Part shown: positions 33,110-46,900 of the stretch, in pieces
How positions within the stretch are numbered: position 1 is the stretch's first letter
How the letters are laid out: each line of letters begins with the position of its first letter
NCBI GenBank assembly: GCA_911387785.2
Contig: OU426980.1
Span: 118,973,174-119,037,173, forward strand
DNA length: 64,000 nucleotides
Source of the DNA: Aelia acuminata
Lineage: Eukaryota > Arthropoda > Insecta > Hemiptera > Pentatomidae
Direction: 5' to 3'
The notes under the pieces: generated by a model
Database searches by the model: none
What the model was told of the DNA's origin: nothing
Seen by the model: only the letters and a program-made list of their open reading frames with translations
Position numbers and translations under genes: made by a program

Positions 33110-33191
<82 letters not shown>
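32975..33191. repeat. (GACACA)n/(CA)n compound microsatellite
   Basis: An irregular GACACA/GACACACA array (about 32975-33110) grades into pure CA (to 33191), then (GA)n-rich sequence to about 33235. The spanning frames are artefacts. Confidence 0.97.
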
Positions 33192-33197
<6 letters not shown>

Positions 33198-33892
33198 ATA
33201 GAGAGAGAGAGTGTGTGTGAGAGAGAGAAAGAAAGAAATGAAAACAGATCGGCCTAATATATTTATTATATAAATTAGACATTACATACGAGTACCTTGG
33301 TTTTTTATTTATTTAATTATTTTTTAATTATAAACCTGACAGTGAATATAAATCTAGGGTTTGCTACTTGCTAACTCTTAAGTTTAAGTTTTCATAAGAA
33401 ACGATCGCTTCACATAAATCATTTCTCATGATATTCTTAGCAACTGTCGGGAAAGTTTTTCCAAGGCAAGATCCATTCCACTTTGACTTAAGTCTAGTAG
33501 AATGATTGATTGCAGGGATTTGGCTATGTTATCTACTACCCTACCTTTTTCAGTTATTGAATGGATTTTAGTTCTCGCGACCTTTTTTTTTTTTATATTA
33601 TATTTATTCAAAACTGCAAAACACATACAATAAGTTAGTCATGTAAAATAAGAGTCATAGCATCAACAGGCTTGTAGTCAAAATGCACATTGGTAGTCAT
33701 TGAAGAATAAAATACCTTTTTTCCGGCTTTTTTTTTTTTTTTTTTTTTTTTTTTGGAAACAAGCGGATTCGGATGAAAAAAAGTTTACTATATCAACAAT
33801 ACATAGATGTCTAGATTAGTACAATCTGGCAACATATGCAAAATCACGTGACCCAAAAAGGTGACAAAGTAAAGAGCATTATGAAGGATTTT
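33192..33892. other. AT-rich DNA, no gene seen
   Basis: A T run of about 28 lies at 33728-33754, perhaps the tail of a minus-strand retroposon. No body was recognised. Confidence 0.35.
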
Positions 33893-34185
33893 GGAATCTG
33901 CTTGGTAGCTCAGTTGCAAATTTACGTCACTACTATGCTCAAGTCCCCGGGTTCAAATCTCAATTTTTATTATGCTCAATCTGAGCATTTTCTTCGCGGA
34001 AATCAGTAATAAAAATAAAAATCGAACAAGTGATTTCATCGAGATTTTGGATAAATGTGTATTGAACAGGCAAGTTTAAACCTGACATATTCACAATACG
34101 GGCAGAGGGATAAGACCTGCAAATCTAAGTCCGTGTCATAATCTCCGCGGGAACAAGGAAAGCATGAATTCGCTAACAGCTACAC
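33893..34185 (+). mobile_element. Possible tRNA-headed SINE
   Basis: The head has TTGGTAGCTCAGTTGC (box A-like) at about 33901 and, 35 nt later, GTCCCCGGGTTCAAATC (box B-like) at about 33943. A GC-richer body with GGGATAAGACCTGCAAATC and CTCCGCGGGAACAAGG continues to about 34165 and is followed by a T-rich run. The order fits a SINE, but no target-site duplication was found. Confidence 0.45.
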
Positions 34186-35104
34186 TTGTTTTTTTTTTCT
34201 TTTCTTTTCTTTTTTTGGCACTTTGGCATTTTCCTCGCGGGGAAACTGCGTTTTATTAATTTATTTTGAAAAATTTTCGGGGAAGAAGATTCTTGATCTT
34301 TTGAAAGCATAGAATGTCAATGAGAAGAAAAATGTAAATACCTTTACATTTTTTTACCTTTACATTAAAGTAAATTACCTTTACATTTCACTATAATAAC
34401 AATATTTTAGCGAAGAAACCTCTCAAAGGAAAGTTTTTTAACTAAGGAAGAAGAATTTCGTCTTTAACAAATATAAATATTTATTTGATCGTATTTCCTT
34501 TTTCTCTTTAACTTACATTCCTAATAATAATTGAATTAATTCACATGAAAACTTAAAAATAAATTAAATCACACGAAAATAATAAATTAATTCACTTCAA
34601 CAAAATTTAAATGTTCACAAAATTTATTAAAAAATAAATTAATTCACATGAAAACTTGTTCAGAAACGATACAAATTTAATTTATCACAGGAATTCTCTC
34701 TATAAATAGAATTAACAGAACTTCAGAAATGGTTTTCTAAACATCGAGAAAATACTGGTGAGAAGTTGATTCAGAACGCTATAAATTTAAATTCAATTAT
34801 CACAAGAAACAATATGAAATTATGAATATGCAAATTAGTTTCCAACTGGCTTACTCTAGCAGCTTGTGAATTGATAACATACAGACGTAGAATCTCAGGA
34901 TTTAATAAGAAAACTCTATTTTCTGAGGCATATAGAAAATAAACTTTTCGTGGTTTTAAACTTTATTAATAAGTTCCATGACGGGCAAGACTAAGTGTTT
35001 ATAACATCATTCTTTGAGTTTTTTTTTTTTTTAGTGTTTTCTTTCAGTTTTATTGGTGAAATATATTGGAAAGGTAAATTAAACATGGAATACATTGGCT
35101 AGGA
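34186..35104. other. AT-rich DNA, no gene seen
   Basis: Short local repeats such as AATAAATTAATTCAC recur around 34560-34660. No gene is seen. Confidence 0.4.
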
Positions 35105-35165
35105 AAATTGTAGCGATCATGAAAATATTCTAATACTAGTTTTCAGTGGAAATACACGGTACAGG
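35105..35165 (+). repeat. Fragment of the ACTTTCACTTACC family
   Basis: The segment ATTGTAGCGATCATGAAAAT, then TTTTCAGTGGAAATACACGG, matches the start of the family copies at 12.9, 43.1 and 57.5 kb with more changes. The terminus itself is missing, so this is an old fragment. Confidence 0.5.
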
Positions 35166-35507
35166 TATGCATACGTGAACTGTATAATTAATTACATAAC
35201 GGGCAGTTGTAACAAAATGAAATATGTACATATCAGAGGTCCGTAATATGATTGAAATGAGGCATATATTTTGCTTGATTTCTAAATCATTCATTTATAC
35301 TTTTATCAAAAATATCTTTAGCGATTTTTTATAAAACTGTTATTATTTCTTTTCTTTATTGTTTTATTAACTTTACATAAAACGGCCATATTTTATTCAC
35401 TGTTGTACTCTCCAGAGGTCTAAGATTATTATTACTTTTCGACAGTATTTATTTCTAATATACATAAAATAAAAGTACATATATTTTTTAATTGAAATAT
35501 AATCGAG

Positions 35508-35509
<2 letters not shown>
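35166..35509. other. AT-rich DNA, no gene seen
   Basis: Nothing recognisable. Confidence 0.4.

Positions 35510-35553
<44 letters not shown>
35510..35553. repeat. (TA)n microsatellite
   Basis: About 22 TA units. Confidence 0.95.
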
Positions 35554-35559
<6 letters not shown>

Positions 35560-36683
35560 TAAATCTTACTATTAATTTCACGTTTCTTGGGGCCCATTGG
35601 ATGATGATAAAGTAACTTAGTGATAGCCTCGTGAATTGAGAACATAAAATTGGTGACATCATTTAAAAAAAGAACAAATAACATATCAGCATCTTTCCTT
35701 TGATGGAATATTTTAATTATTATAAGGAAAAGCTTTATGTTTCTGGCCGTTTGAGCCAAGTTCCGACCGAGTTTAAACCCATAAATCGAAATAAGGCAAA
35801 AACCACTCTTTGAAATTTTAGTATAAACTAAGCTGATTGAAAGAGTATGATCTAAGCAGTGATATGCTACAGATGTGAACAGATATTGTTGTTTTGAATA
35901 GGACAGTTTATAATCGGGATAGATGAGTACCGTCAAAAAACACAAATAAAAAATAACACAAAAAAAACAACAACCTTTAGGTAATAATATATAAAGATAC
36001 TCACATCCATGCTATGTGGGTTGAAATGAAATCTCACCTGAAAAAAAGAAAAACAAATTAAATTAATGCTTGTTCTATATAATCTATATTTTGTCTGGTA
36101 TTATCATTAAACTTCTAACGAACAACATTCTATTCCTCCTAATATTAATAAACATTTTACCATTAAAATAATAATAAGTTTTGGGTAAGATCTTTTTAAA
36201 TCAGAAATATAATGTTTTTTAAATATTCTCGAAGATATATTTTGAATGTGCAGCCGGAGTTGAAGAATATTTATTATCAATTTTCAGCAGCATAACATTT
36301 TTAATTCCGAAACTTTAGAAATTTGGCTTACGAAAAATATATAAACAGATATGTTCTCCTATGTGCTCACGTGTCGACTAGTAAACTCTATTGTAATATT
36401 CTTTGGTGAAAAGTTTAAATAAAATCCTGAATACACAAGGCCAAATATGCTAAACATCATAACTACCTAGTCCATAGTTGAAAAACTAATGTATTGAATA
36501 AAACACCTAAATATAACATTAAAGTCAATTCGTAACTAAAAAATAAATAAAAAAATAAGGACAAAATACAAAGATAAAAACCATGATAAAAAAAGTTACA
36601 ACAGTAAAATTAATTAACTGAGCTTGACACACATTCATACCTACACGATTTTATTATAATTTTAGTTATAAGGGAAATAATTT
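35554..36683. other. AT-rich DNA, no gene seen
   Basis: A minus-strand frame at 35559-35945 is Leu/Ile/Ser-rich and matches nothing. I treat it as chance. Confidence 0.4.
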
Positions 36684-36727
36684 AGATCATCGACGTTTCG
36701 AACTCCAGGGCCGTCCTCAGTGTCTAA
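36684..36727 (-). ncRNA. Weak hammerhead-like/PLE terminal motif
   Basis: On the minus strand: CACTGAGGACGGCCCTGGAG followed by TTCGAAACGTCGATGATC. It has a core-like CTGAGGA (position 7 is variable in hammerheads) and GAAACGTC. The pairing for helices I and II is poor. It resembles the conserved end motif of many PLE-related repeats, so it may mark another PLE remnant. Confidence 0.35.
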
Positions 36728-38387
36728 AAATACATGAATCATTATTAGAATTAGTCAATTTTTTTAAAATTAATTAAAAGTATACAATAAGGAGATATTA
36801 CACCTTAAATTGATGCATCCTACTACATTACACATTGTAATCAGCCTTCCCAGTAGATAAACATAACATACCAAAGAATTTTACAAGGATGTATATATTC
36901 TAAGCATAATGAGTATCAACTTTAACATATTTTCCAGCCAGCCAGTAATCACACTTCAAAACATTTATTGCTGCCACAAAACTAGGAATAAAATACCGAT
37001 ACAAATATGTCTATAATTTTATTATTAATGTAGCGTATAAAATTTTTATTTAATTCATAAATCGTATTTTAAAACGTTTCAAAAAAAAAAAAAAATCTCA
37101 AATGAAACTCGTGAATCAAAATTTTTCGAATTGAGTTCTTGTATTAACGTGATTTATAAATAAAATAAAGCAATATAATTGTAAACATGTTTGTGCTTAA
37201 AGTACACTTTAGCCGACAAGAATAACGTGATGAACGAAATTCCTTTCTGGATACGAGGGGTAACAAACATGGTTGCTCAATTGGACATGACAACTTACGT
37301 GCGAGGGCTTTTAAACATTTATTTACATGCTAAAAGCTAGTCGAAGTGGTTGGTTTGCGTCACGCCATCATATTTTATGCCAATTACTAATTACGCATAA
37401 TTAGTAGCAATCTTTTAAAATTTACAGGTTAATGAGACAACTAATGGTTATCATGTAGAACACATAATTATTTTTCTAAATCATGGAAAAAATCCGCAAT
37501 ATCGTATTGCTGATTATGCTAGGTGACAGTCTCCATTCATTAGAAACAAAAGAAAATATGAATTTATTGAAAAACGAAGAAAACGTCGAAGAAAATATCT
37601 TGAATTGATTATCATAAGCTACATTTATTTATTTATTTTGTTAAATCGCCCCACTGTGATAAATATATGGAGAACGCCAAGCTTTTATAAAGTGGACAAC
37701 AGTACTTTCGAAAGTTTAGGGAAAACAAATTTATGTTCAGATAATCCTTATGATATCATTGCTTCACATAGTTAAAACGATTAACTAGAAATAAATCCAT
37801 AGTATTAAAGAAATAAGTCGTAGAGCTTTATATAGAATGCCCCCAGATAAAAGGGCCACTATTGAAATATATCCAAAAGGAAATTTTTCAGCAAAAAATT
37901 TAATAAAAGCAAACTTGTAAGGCTAGTTAAGTTCTATTAATAGACAATACAATTTTTTATGAAAGATTCCCTTTAAGGTCAGATATGACTCTTCAAAGGG
38001 TTGGATTCCTTTTTGACCTATAACTTTTGTGACTTTTTTCTTAAAACTGATATTTGCTATTTTTTTATGGTGCTTAAATAGTCCTACAAGTTTGATTTTC
38101 TGAAGTTTTTAATAAAAAAACTCTTTTATTGGGATATTTCAAGTGTTATCAGAGTTAATGATTTCCGTTCAATTTGTACATTCACACTAATATTCAAAAT
38201 CACATACCATGCTACAATTTTATGTTTATAAGGTGAAGTGGGACATGTTCATTTTGAGGGCAGATGCATTAGTCAGTTATTTCTTTCTAAGCTATTCTGT
38301 AACACCAACTTCCTTCTATGGTATGAAGTCCTTGGATTTAAGACGGTGGGTTTATACCATATTTGTAAAAAACTTCAAATATATTGT

Positions 38388-38397
<10 letters not shown>
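36728..38397. other. AT-rich DNA, no gene seen
   Basis: A small hairpin ATTACTAATTA-CGCA-TAATTAGTA lies at about 37382-37407. Nothing else was recognised. Confidence 0.4.

Positions 38398-38450
<53 letters not shown>
38398..38450. repeat. (TA)n microsatellite
   Basis: About 26 TA units, preceded by a short (CA)n. Confidence 0.95.
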
Positions 38451-38454
<4 letters not shown>

Positions 38455-40971
38455 ATATATTGTACATCTATACAATATGTGCAATGGATGCATTTTAATA
38501 TATAATGCATAGTTTAAGACGAATGTAGAAAAAGTTATCAATGTGAAATGAATATCTAGAATAGTTTGTAAAGTGTTTTCATCCGAAAAATATTATTTTT
38601 TATATAGGATTTCTTGAAACTACTACTTTGAACTAAGTGAAGAAAAAGAACCTAGCAGATTATTTTTTATATTTTTCTACACTTCTATTTTTCAACAGTG
38701 AATCGGAAATGAAACTATTCCCGTGACGATGCAATTAGTATTTTAAAATTTATTACTCATTATAGATGTGTAGTAACCCAAATCTTACTTTGCAGATGTT
38801 TCTTTATCACTTTATGGGACAAATTATCATATCACATTGTCAATTTTTTATAAATTCGCATTCATTTATTAACATTTGGCTGAATACGTATAATATTTGC
38901 ATATTTACGATAAGTTATATTACTAATTTACATCCGCAACCCTTGAATTACAATATTTGTTAATTTCCTAGTAACTTTTGCGATTATTTTATTGTATGCT
39001 TTCCCAATTCAGTTACAGATTTTTCCAAAATATACTTGCATACTAAGGTACATATTTACGCTCTCCCCCATTACTGATTCTATATAAGGAGATTAAATAA
39101 TGATTTTTTTAGCTGCCTTATCATTTAGTCAAAAAATTTGATTTTCCATCTCTAATCTGTAATAAGTTTTGGACTATTTACTGTACCGTTATGGAAATGA
39201 TCTGATTGGATTCCGAAACTTTCATAAAAAAAACTATACATCACTTGACATACTTGAAACAAAATTAATTTTTTCACCTCCTCCCCCCGTTTCAAGCCCA
39301 CCAAAAGTGTAGTTACCCCCCTTTAATTCGGGCGGAATCATCAGATCATAAATCTTACGAACAATACGACATGATGGCTATAGTTATATGAAGGTGAATT
39401 TTTTTTTTTTTAGGCCCAGTTTTGGTGTATTTTTACCGCACTATTTATCTAATGTCTAAAGCCATAGAACCTAGGAATCGTCTCGGGATTTATTCTAATT
39501 ATTTTTTCAAAATTTTAATAAATTTTTTAAACTACTTAACTTTAATTAAACCAAAATAATCGTATTACTTTATTTAAACCACTATTAATAAAATGATTAC
39601 GACAAATTTATAATATATAAGGTTATATAGTCATGCGTTTCCTTTTTTCTTTGAGTTTTTCTCTAAACAAGAGTTTTTCTGGGGTAAAGGATCGCTCCCA
39701 TCGATTCCTTCAGTCCCAACTCCCTTATTCTAAAAGTTTAAGTAAAATCCTTTTTCAGGATTTCGAGATCTGTTTTCCATACAGATCGACAGGCAGAGAT
39801 TCCTCGTATAAGATTGGAGGAATAGTTTTCGTTGTGTTGCTGCTGGTTTTGAAATATTTTTCAACTATCCTCTTACTCACGGGAGAAAAACTCTGTATAT
39901 ACTCTTAGAAGCTCAGAACTTGGAAGTTGTTTATAAAAGTAATTACGGACTCCATAATTATTTTCAAGCTCAGGGTAACAGCATACGCCTGTACACTACC
40001 TAAAATCACCACAAAATTACTAAACTACTTACCGCAGTTTAAATGTTGAAAATTCATCACCAAAATAAATCCCTCTCCTCTTTTAGAAATTGATGATAAT
40101 ATAATCGGTGAAGGAAAACATTAGGAAATCATAGAAGTGTTTGAGGTATCAGTATTAGCATGCTGGCAGGATACTACTATAAAAAATGCATTGTATTTTA
40201 ACATTTTATTGTGATTTATTTTTTAAAAATTAATTCCATCGATATTCATTGAATAAGGAGTTTAGAGCTTTCGAAGGAGTGACTTAAGTTGGTAAAAAAA
40301 AGGAAAAAAAAAACTGTATCACTAAAATTTATGATGGCGTATTGAATTTGAAAAATTATCTAATTAAGATTACCAACTTTAAATTCTGATGGATCTTCAG
40401 ACAACATTAAAATTATATTCTTAAATTTTTATTCCATTTTTGTATGGAAAACATTTCAAAGTCATTTAATTCTATTTTTTTTATTGGAGTGCTTGTCGAT
40501 TTGAAACATAACCTTCCCACCTATTATCCATCCAAAATAACATTTATAAGGAATTTCATAGGATGAAAGGCATGAAATAACAAAAAAAACAGACTCAAAT
40601 TCTTTTTTAGATACATTGATTTGAAGGTGATACATTGTTCATTGATAACAAATTTTAATTTATTTTTTTCAAAACTACAATTAATAAAAGTTAATACATG
40701 GGTGTCCAGAAAGGGAGTGTATGGCGCGTATTTTTTTCTGGGTAAACATTTTGGAGAAACTTTCGAAACAATAAATAAAAGAAAGACTAACGAAGAATAA
40801 AGAAAAACGCAGAATGGACAGCTATACTTCAGTAAATTAAAATTTTGTAAATATTCTTCTAATAGCACAATATTTAACAAAGGGATATCAATAAAATTTC
40901 TTATGAAGGGGGGGGAGGGTGCGATACCGTTCTGAGGGGGGTTAGATACCCCTTAATTTATTACCTAAATG
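38451..40971. other. AT-rich DNA, no gene seen
   Basis: Frames such as 39633-39908 (91 codons, plus) and 40524-40880 (118 codons, minus) are Leu/Ser/Phe-rich without motifs. No structured RNA or repeat boundary was recognised. Confidence 0.4.
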
Positions 40972-40987
40972 TATATATATGTGTGTG

Positions 40988-41045
<58 letters not shown>

Positions 41046-41048
41046 TAT
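40972..41048. repeat. Interrupted (TA)n/(TG)n microsatellite
   Basis: Mostly TA with GTGTGTGT near 40980 and single G interruptions. Confidence 0.93.
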
Positions 41049-43076
41049 TTATTTACATAAAATTAAAATTATAAAATAAATGAAGGAGTTCAGTTTTCCG
41101 CTATTTAAAAATAAAATTAAATTAAATTGAAATAATAAAATAAAATTATCTTCAAATTTAATTGAAAAGTAAAATTAAATATCATGAATGAATTAACTAC
41201 CCCTAACATTTGCCTGACAAGAAATTTGTCACGTTTTTTCCTTCTCTCCATTACAACTCTCACTCAAATGGACATCTGACAGGAAACAATTAATTCTCCT
41301 TTTTTTTTCTTCTTTTTTTTTAATTATTCCGTGTTAATTCCATCGTCAATTTATCTTCCTATTTACATTAGTAACAGTTGAAACACTTGTTCTGTTTTTT
41401 AAGTTAAGTGAAAATAGAGAAACACCTTCCCACCTAGGTGACAAGTATTAGAATTAATCTTTGTTTTTTAGCGACGTTTTTTGAATGATAAAAAAATTCA
41501 CCATAAAACTCTCGTGTAATTATTCTCTTTATTACACCATTGCAATGATTAGGTAAATATTTTCCCAGTAAAAATCGTAAAATGCTACTGCTTTGTTACT
41601 TTGGCCAACATGTCGCCGTATAGTGTACCAAGGCCCTTTTTTATCTGAAAAGGACGCGATGGGAGTTTATTTACGCCCGGAAGTGACAGCCGTAGCTTCA
41701 TTATCATTAATTGTATAAGTTCATTTAATTATAATAAATAATATGAATCAATAGTAAATTTAGCATAATATTACCACTTCGCCTGTCGGTAAAGAAAATA
41801 AATAAAACAGAATTTATAGTTGTTTTTTTTAATTTTTGAAGTTTAAGATGGTATTTTTTGAAATGGCAAGACGAAGTGGTTAAAGCTAATTGAATTTGGA
41901 TCAAAAAATAATTTATATTTTTAAAAAATAATTTATATTTATCGTCCTTTTTTAACCCTTAGAGGGTATCATTTGTCTAACGCACGCTCCGGTTAACATC
42001 CGTCCCTGAGACGGAGTTATTCTTTTGGGGCTTTTACTTTTATAATTCTTTGATTTTTACTTTATATTTAGGGTATTGTTGATAATTATGAAAAAAAGAC
42101 ACATTTTTATAAGTTTTTTTTTTGTATATTTTTTGTAAGATTCAGGGCAACGAATCAGGTTTTTAAATTAAGAAATACCATACGTTCACTGGAGTTACTT
42201 AACGAGGTATGATCCCATGAAAAATTTTTTGAAAGACGGTTTTTTCTTACTAAAAGTTTATAGCGTAAAATATTGTTAGGCACTTAATATAATCTTGTTC
42301 ATAAACTATACGGCCCAGTCTTAATAAAAATAACAACTGTTAGTAATCGAAAAGCTGGGGAGATATACTATGCCTTCATGGGTAATTCCCAAACTACGGG
42401 TCGTAAACGAAGCCCGATAAGGTTTTAGGAGTTTTTATTCAGGAGTAAACATTTAGAATTATCTAAAAACAAAAGTAAACCTTCATTTTAAATTATATCG
42501 GGTCGTCCCAGCAAAAATTGTAATAACTTTGCCAATAAAGAAAAATTAATATTATGTATGAGAAGTGCTGAATATTGCGAGGTTCTAAAGGTAGGAATCA
42601 CTTGATGGACAATATTCAACAAATAATTAACCTACTCAGGTGCGAATCATTTTGATTATGATTACCTTGGTATCTTTTCACTCAAATATTTTTTTTACCA
42701 TTTCTTAATTTACTTTTTTCCCCTTTTTTTGTTTCACCAGTTATTTTAAAATATATAATTAGAATTTCATTATGATTTATAGTGGTCGAGAGATTTGGCA
42801 TAAAAGTGTAAGATGTGATGGCCTTGTGGCCAGAAAATGTGTGATTACTATGCCAAAATCTGTAATAACCGAGGATCCCATATTTAAAAGTATCTGTTTT
42901 TTGAAACTTAAAGAAATTGATTGATTGATTGATTGAAACTTAAAGATTAATTAGATAAGTAACACATTTTTTTTAACCATTTATATCCTACAACTCTCTA
43001 CATTTTTTAAATTGATTTTAGAATCAGTAAATCGGATGTATTGCTTGCCCATAGAAATCACTGCAACTTGCCCCCT
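41049..43076. other. AT-rich DNA, no gene seen
   Basis: Includes a short (GATT)n near 42916-42935. On the minus strand near 41680 there is CACTTCCGGGCG, an ETS-type motif, but no transcript unit is visible. Confidence 0.4.
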
Positions 43077-43360
43077 TTTACTTTCACTTACCTGCCTATA
43101 TATGAAATATATAGTAAGGAAAAGTATTGCGATCATGAAAAATTTCGACTTCCGAGAACTATAAACCGTATGAACGTGAAATCGGGTATTTGGTATATGT
43201 ATATGCCCGCAATATTACAGCAAAAAATTCATCAAAATGGATCAAACGGAGGGGGCATTTTAATTCAAAACTTTAATTCCCACTTTTAAGTTTTTTTCCA
43301 TTTTCTAAAAAACGGCTTTAAAGATTTTGATCAAACTCGTCACTTTTAAAGAGAATCAAG

Positions 43361-43397
<37 letters not shown>

Positions 43398-43997
43398 TAT
43401 TAATATAAGATAAGCTTTATCATTATTAAAATGTTCTGAGGGGGCTTAAATGGGGAACGGCCCTTTTCTGTTTTCCTATAAAGTACCGTTGTTTATGTTT
43501 ATAAGGAGAAATTAACTGTCTCCAGTTACGCATATAAATAAGAAATGGCTAAATATGAAATATGAAAAAAATCAAGTAGACATATACAGGAGAAAACAAG
43601 AAAAATATTCCGTCAACTCATAAAACACGCAGAGCCCACGCATGCGCAGTACGCCTTTAATGACAGACCATTAATGTTTATAATCAACGACGTTCTCTTT
43701 ATTTAATGGAAATTATTTATTTCATGGTAACTAAATGAAGTTTTCAACAACTACATAGAGAATTATAAAATCAGACGCTATGGAGTATTATGCTTGCGAA
43801 TTATCACAAGTAAAAACTTTTATTTAATAATAAACATTTTAGTGTACTTTAGAGAGAAAATAGAAACAAAAATAAGTAAATGAATGCGGAAAAATGTTTG
43901 ACTTTGAGGAATGGCATTTAAGAAAACAAGTCAATTTTTAATCTAAGAAAGTTGGTTAGTGAAAGTTGTGTGTTGCGCGCATTGCACCAGAGTTTTT
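43077..43997 (+). mobile_element. ACTTTCACTTACC-terminal repeat family, copy 2
   Basis: Left end TTTACTTTCACTTACC with the CTATATATGAAATATATAG hairpin; right end TTAGTGAAAGTTGTGTGTTG then CGCGCATTGCACCAGA. The middle segment from ACTTCCG to the first inner repeat is deleted, which removes the (GT)n tract. Only about one inner repeat (43158-43300) and part of a second remain. A (TA)n run at 43366-43396 follows. Confidence 0.75.
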
Positions 43998-46900
43998 GTT
44001 TATGTTACCTCTATATCGTACAACATGCTCCTAAGAACCTCTGGAGCATTATTTATTTTTTTTATTATTTTAGAACGTATAAGTAATTTTACTAGCTGAA
44101 ACCTTCCCCTAGTATGAGAATCAATCTCATGGGGGAACTTTTTAGTTGGAAATTTGATGTAGTAAAATTGTATTGATAATGTCATTTTTTCTTATGTATT
44201 TATCTCGAATATCCTGAACTTATACATTGTAATACAATACATTCCTGTAAATAGAAAAAAAAATCCCGCAGCGTAAAAATAAATATATTCGATCATTTGA
44301 ACGTACGATATTCTCCATGAAAACGTGGATAAAGTGATATATTTAGAGTCCTAAATTAAGCTCTCAAGTTTTGATATGTTGTACAATGTAGTCACAAGAG
44401 CCTATGAACTTTACTTATTAATAATTCAGGAGGGAAGGATGCCAAGATAGCTATAGCCCATAAACTCTGGAAGTAGCAAGTTTATCACTTTGAGAGACAA
44501 TATCAACAGGGGCGAGGAGTCAATTTCCAATTCAGAAATATTAAACCTATTTTGACGCATTGTGATTTATAAAAATGTTCCAATAAACATTAAAAGTAAA
44601 TTAACTCATTTACTTTTCAGTGTGAATTTCAGAAATTTTTACAAAATTTTATTAAATGTAGACTTAATTTCATGATTATTTTTCTTGCGCTACTTCTTAG
44701 CTGTTACAAACACAGTTTTGTGCATATATTTCAGTCATTAAAATTTAAAAACAGTCTTAAAAATTACGAAGCTCTTGAAATACAATCCAATTACCTTCCA
44801 TATCTTTCAAATTTTCCAAGAAAAAAAATAATTAAAAATTGCGTTTTTACAAAATAGAAACTAAAACATTCCAATGTCAGTATTTTTCTATCTCTAACTT
44901 GAAATAGACTGTACAGATTAAGAACTAAAAGATAGAAAAGATGCGTATTTGCCACTTCTTTAAAAAAAGAAAAACAGGATCCATTTTTATCAAGTCCTCA
45001 AAACTACACGAGTTACGAAGAGGTTTTTTGTTTTTTTTCAAGTTCAAATTTTTGTCCTTTCAGGTGTAGAATACGTGTTTACAATAAGAAAATGTAATTT
45101 TGAGAAAGATCTCTTTTTTTTATTTACGACTATATTTTATGAACTTGGTATAGGTAGTTTGGACCTAATTTTATAATATTTAACACGCGGTGGCGTTAAA
45201 GTAAATATTTTTTGAAAAATCAGTACGGTAAAATAAAATTATTTTACTTTTTCTAAGATACTATGACCAGAAAAAAAATGCTCTTTTGTGCAAAAATAGT
45301 TCATAACTTTGTGAAGGCTTGATGAAAATAGATCGTATTGTTCTTATTTTAAATAATAGGTAAATACAAATTCATCTCATCATTTATTTTTTTTATATTC
45401 GTCTAGCACTTTACGAGTAGGAGATGTTTTATTACGAACATTTTATGAAACTACGTTTTTAAAGGTATTTAAAATTTGCCTCTTTTAAATTCTTGAAATG
45501 CATCATATTTGAGATATGAGGAAAGGGTGGCCGTATTATCAAGGAAAACCTTTATATTTTGTACACAGGTATGTAAAAATTAAATAGGATTTAGTTTAAT
45601 GAATATTTTTCTAGTGAATTGCACGAAATAAAATTGAACCATTAAATGCTATCAACGAATAATCAGGATAGAAATTTTACGGAAGATACAACTATTTATC
45701 GACTATTGAAAACAATATACCGACACAGACATTTTATTTATTTATTTTTTTTGTTTTAACGGATAATGTTTGGCAAGATGAATATTTATTCAAAAAAGCC
45801 GAAAAGAGTAAAGCTCAGTAAATCAGAAACAGTCTATAAATAAGGAGTTATTAATAAATAAAGTCAATTTCGAGGAGGATTTTGAAATATTAAATTTTTA
45901 TGAGGAGTTTTCTGAATTCCTAAGTTAGTCTTGCGATATGACATTAAAATGTAATATGCTAAACCCATTGCTTTATAAAATTAATTTTTGAAGAAAGGGA
46001 TTATATTTTTCGTATTTTTCTTTGACCATTTGTTTAACTACAAACTGATACAGATATAAGTTAAAAACAGTTATTAATAAAACAAGTAACATTAAAATAA
46101 TTAGTTGAATTTGATTTTATAAATATTCTTCTGTCTTATTATTAAAAATTTACTAAATATTTTTCCTTGCCAGCTGGCTAGAAATAAAAAAAGAAATTTC
46201 AGTATGAATTAATTTTTAAATTTTTTTATTAAATGTATAGTTATATAAATATATTAATATATTTCCAGACAAATATCAATATGTGGGACCAACATTGTAA
46301 AATACAAAGACAGACATTTATATCTAAATATATTATTAGCCTTTTGTTTTTCTCAATCATTTTCCATAACCATCTAACATTTTTTATTCAATTTTATTTT
46401 AATATTTCTAATATCTCTAAAAATTATTTTCAATGGTATATTATCAACTACATTAATAAAAAATTTCAAAGACTTCTTGAGAGACGAAAAATAATTCTCC
46501 TGATTAATCATTGATAATTATCATTCCTTAGTTTTATATTTTTTATCACTTTTAACAGTTAAATACCTTAATTTTATTCCAAGTATAAACTTGCTTTCGA
46601 GGATGCCATTTTGGACATTGGGATGCAAGCTCAGTCAGACAACATCAGTTAATATAACACTTGTTAGATATTTGAGTTTGTCTATTTAAACCAAAAAAAT
46701 ATTTTTTTTTCATTTAATGTAGGCGCGTATATAAAAGGGGGCAGGGGGACCCCCCACATATATGCGCATAAAGTGCGTATATGAAGTACGAAAGAGAGTA
46801 CCATAACATGAATTATTTTAATGAAACCGATGTAAATAGCTAATAATGATATTCATTCTCCTCCGCTGGTCATTAAAAATTGCACCTCCCCGCCATTTTT

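Noticed and set aside
39633..39908. 91-codon plus-strand frame with a hydrophobic C-terminal segment
   Set aside because: No motif, no splice or promoter context, and composition typical of chance frames in AT-rich DNA.
40524..40880. 118-codon minus-strand frame
   Set aside because: Leu/Phe/Lys-rich with no motif; A/T runs explain it.
46233..46514. 93-codon plus-strand frame
   Set aside because: Ile/Asn/Phe/Lys-rich translation of very AT-rich DNA.
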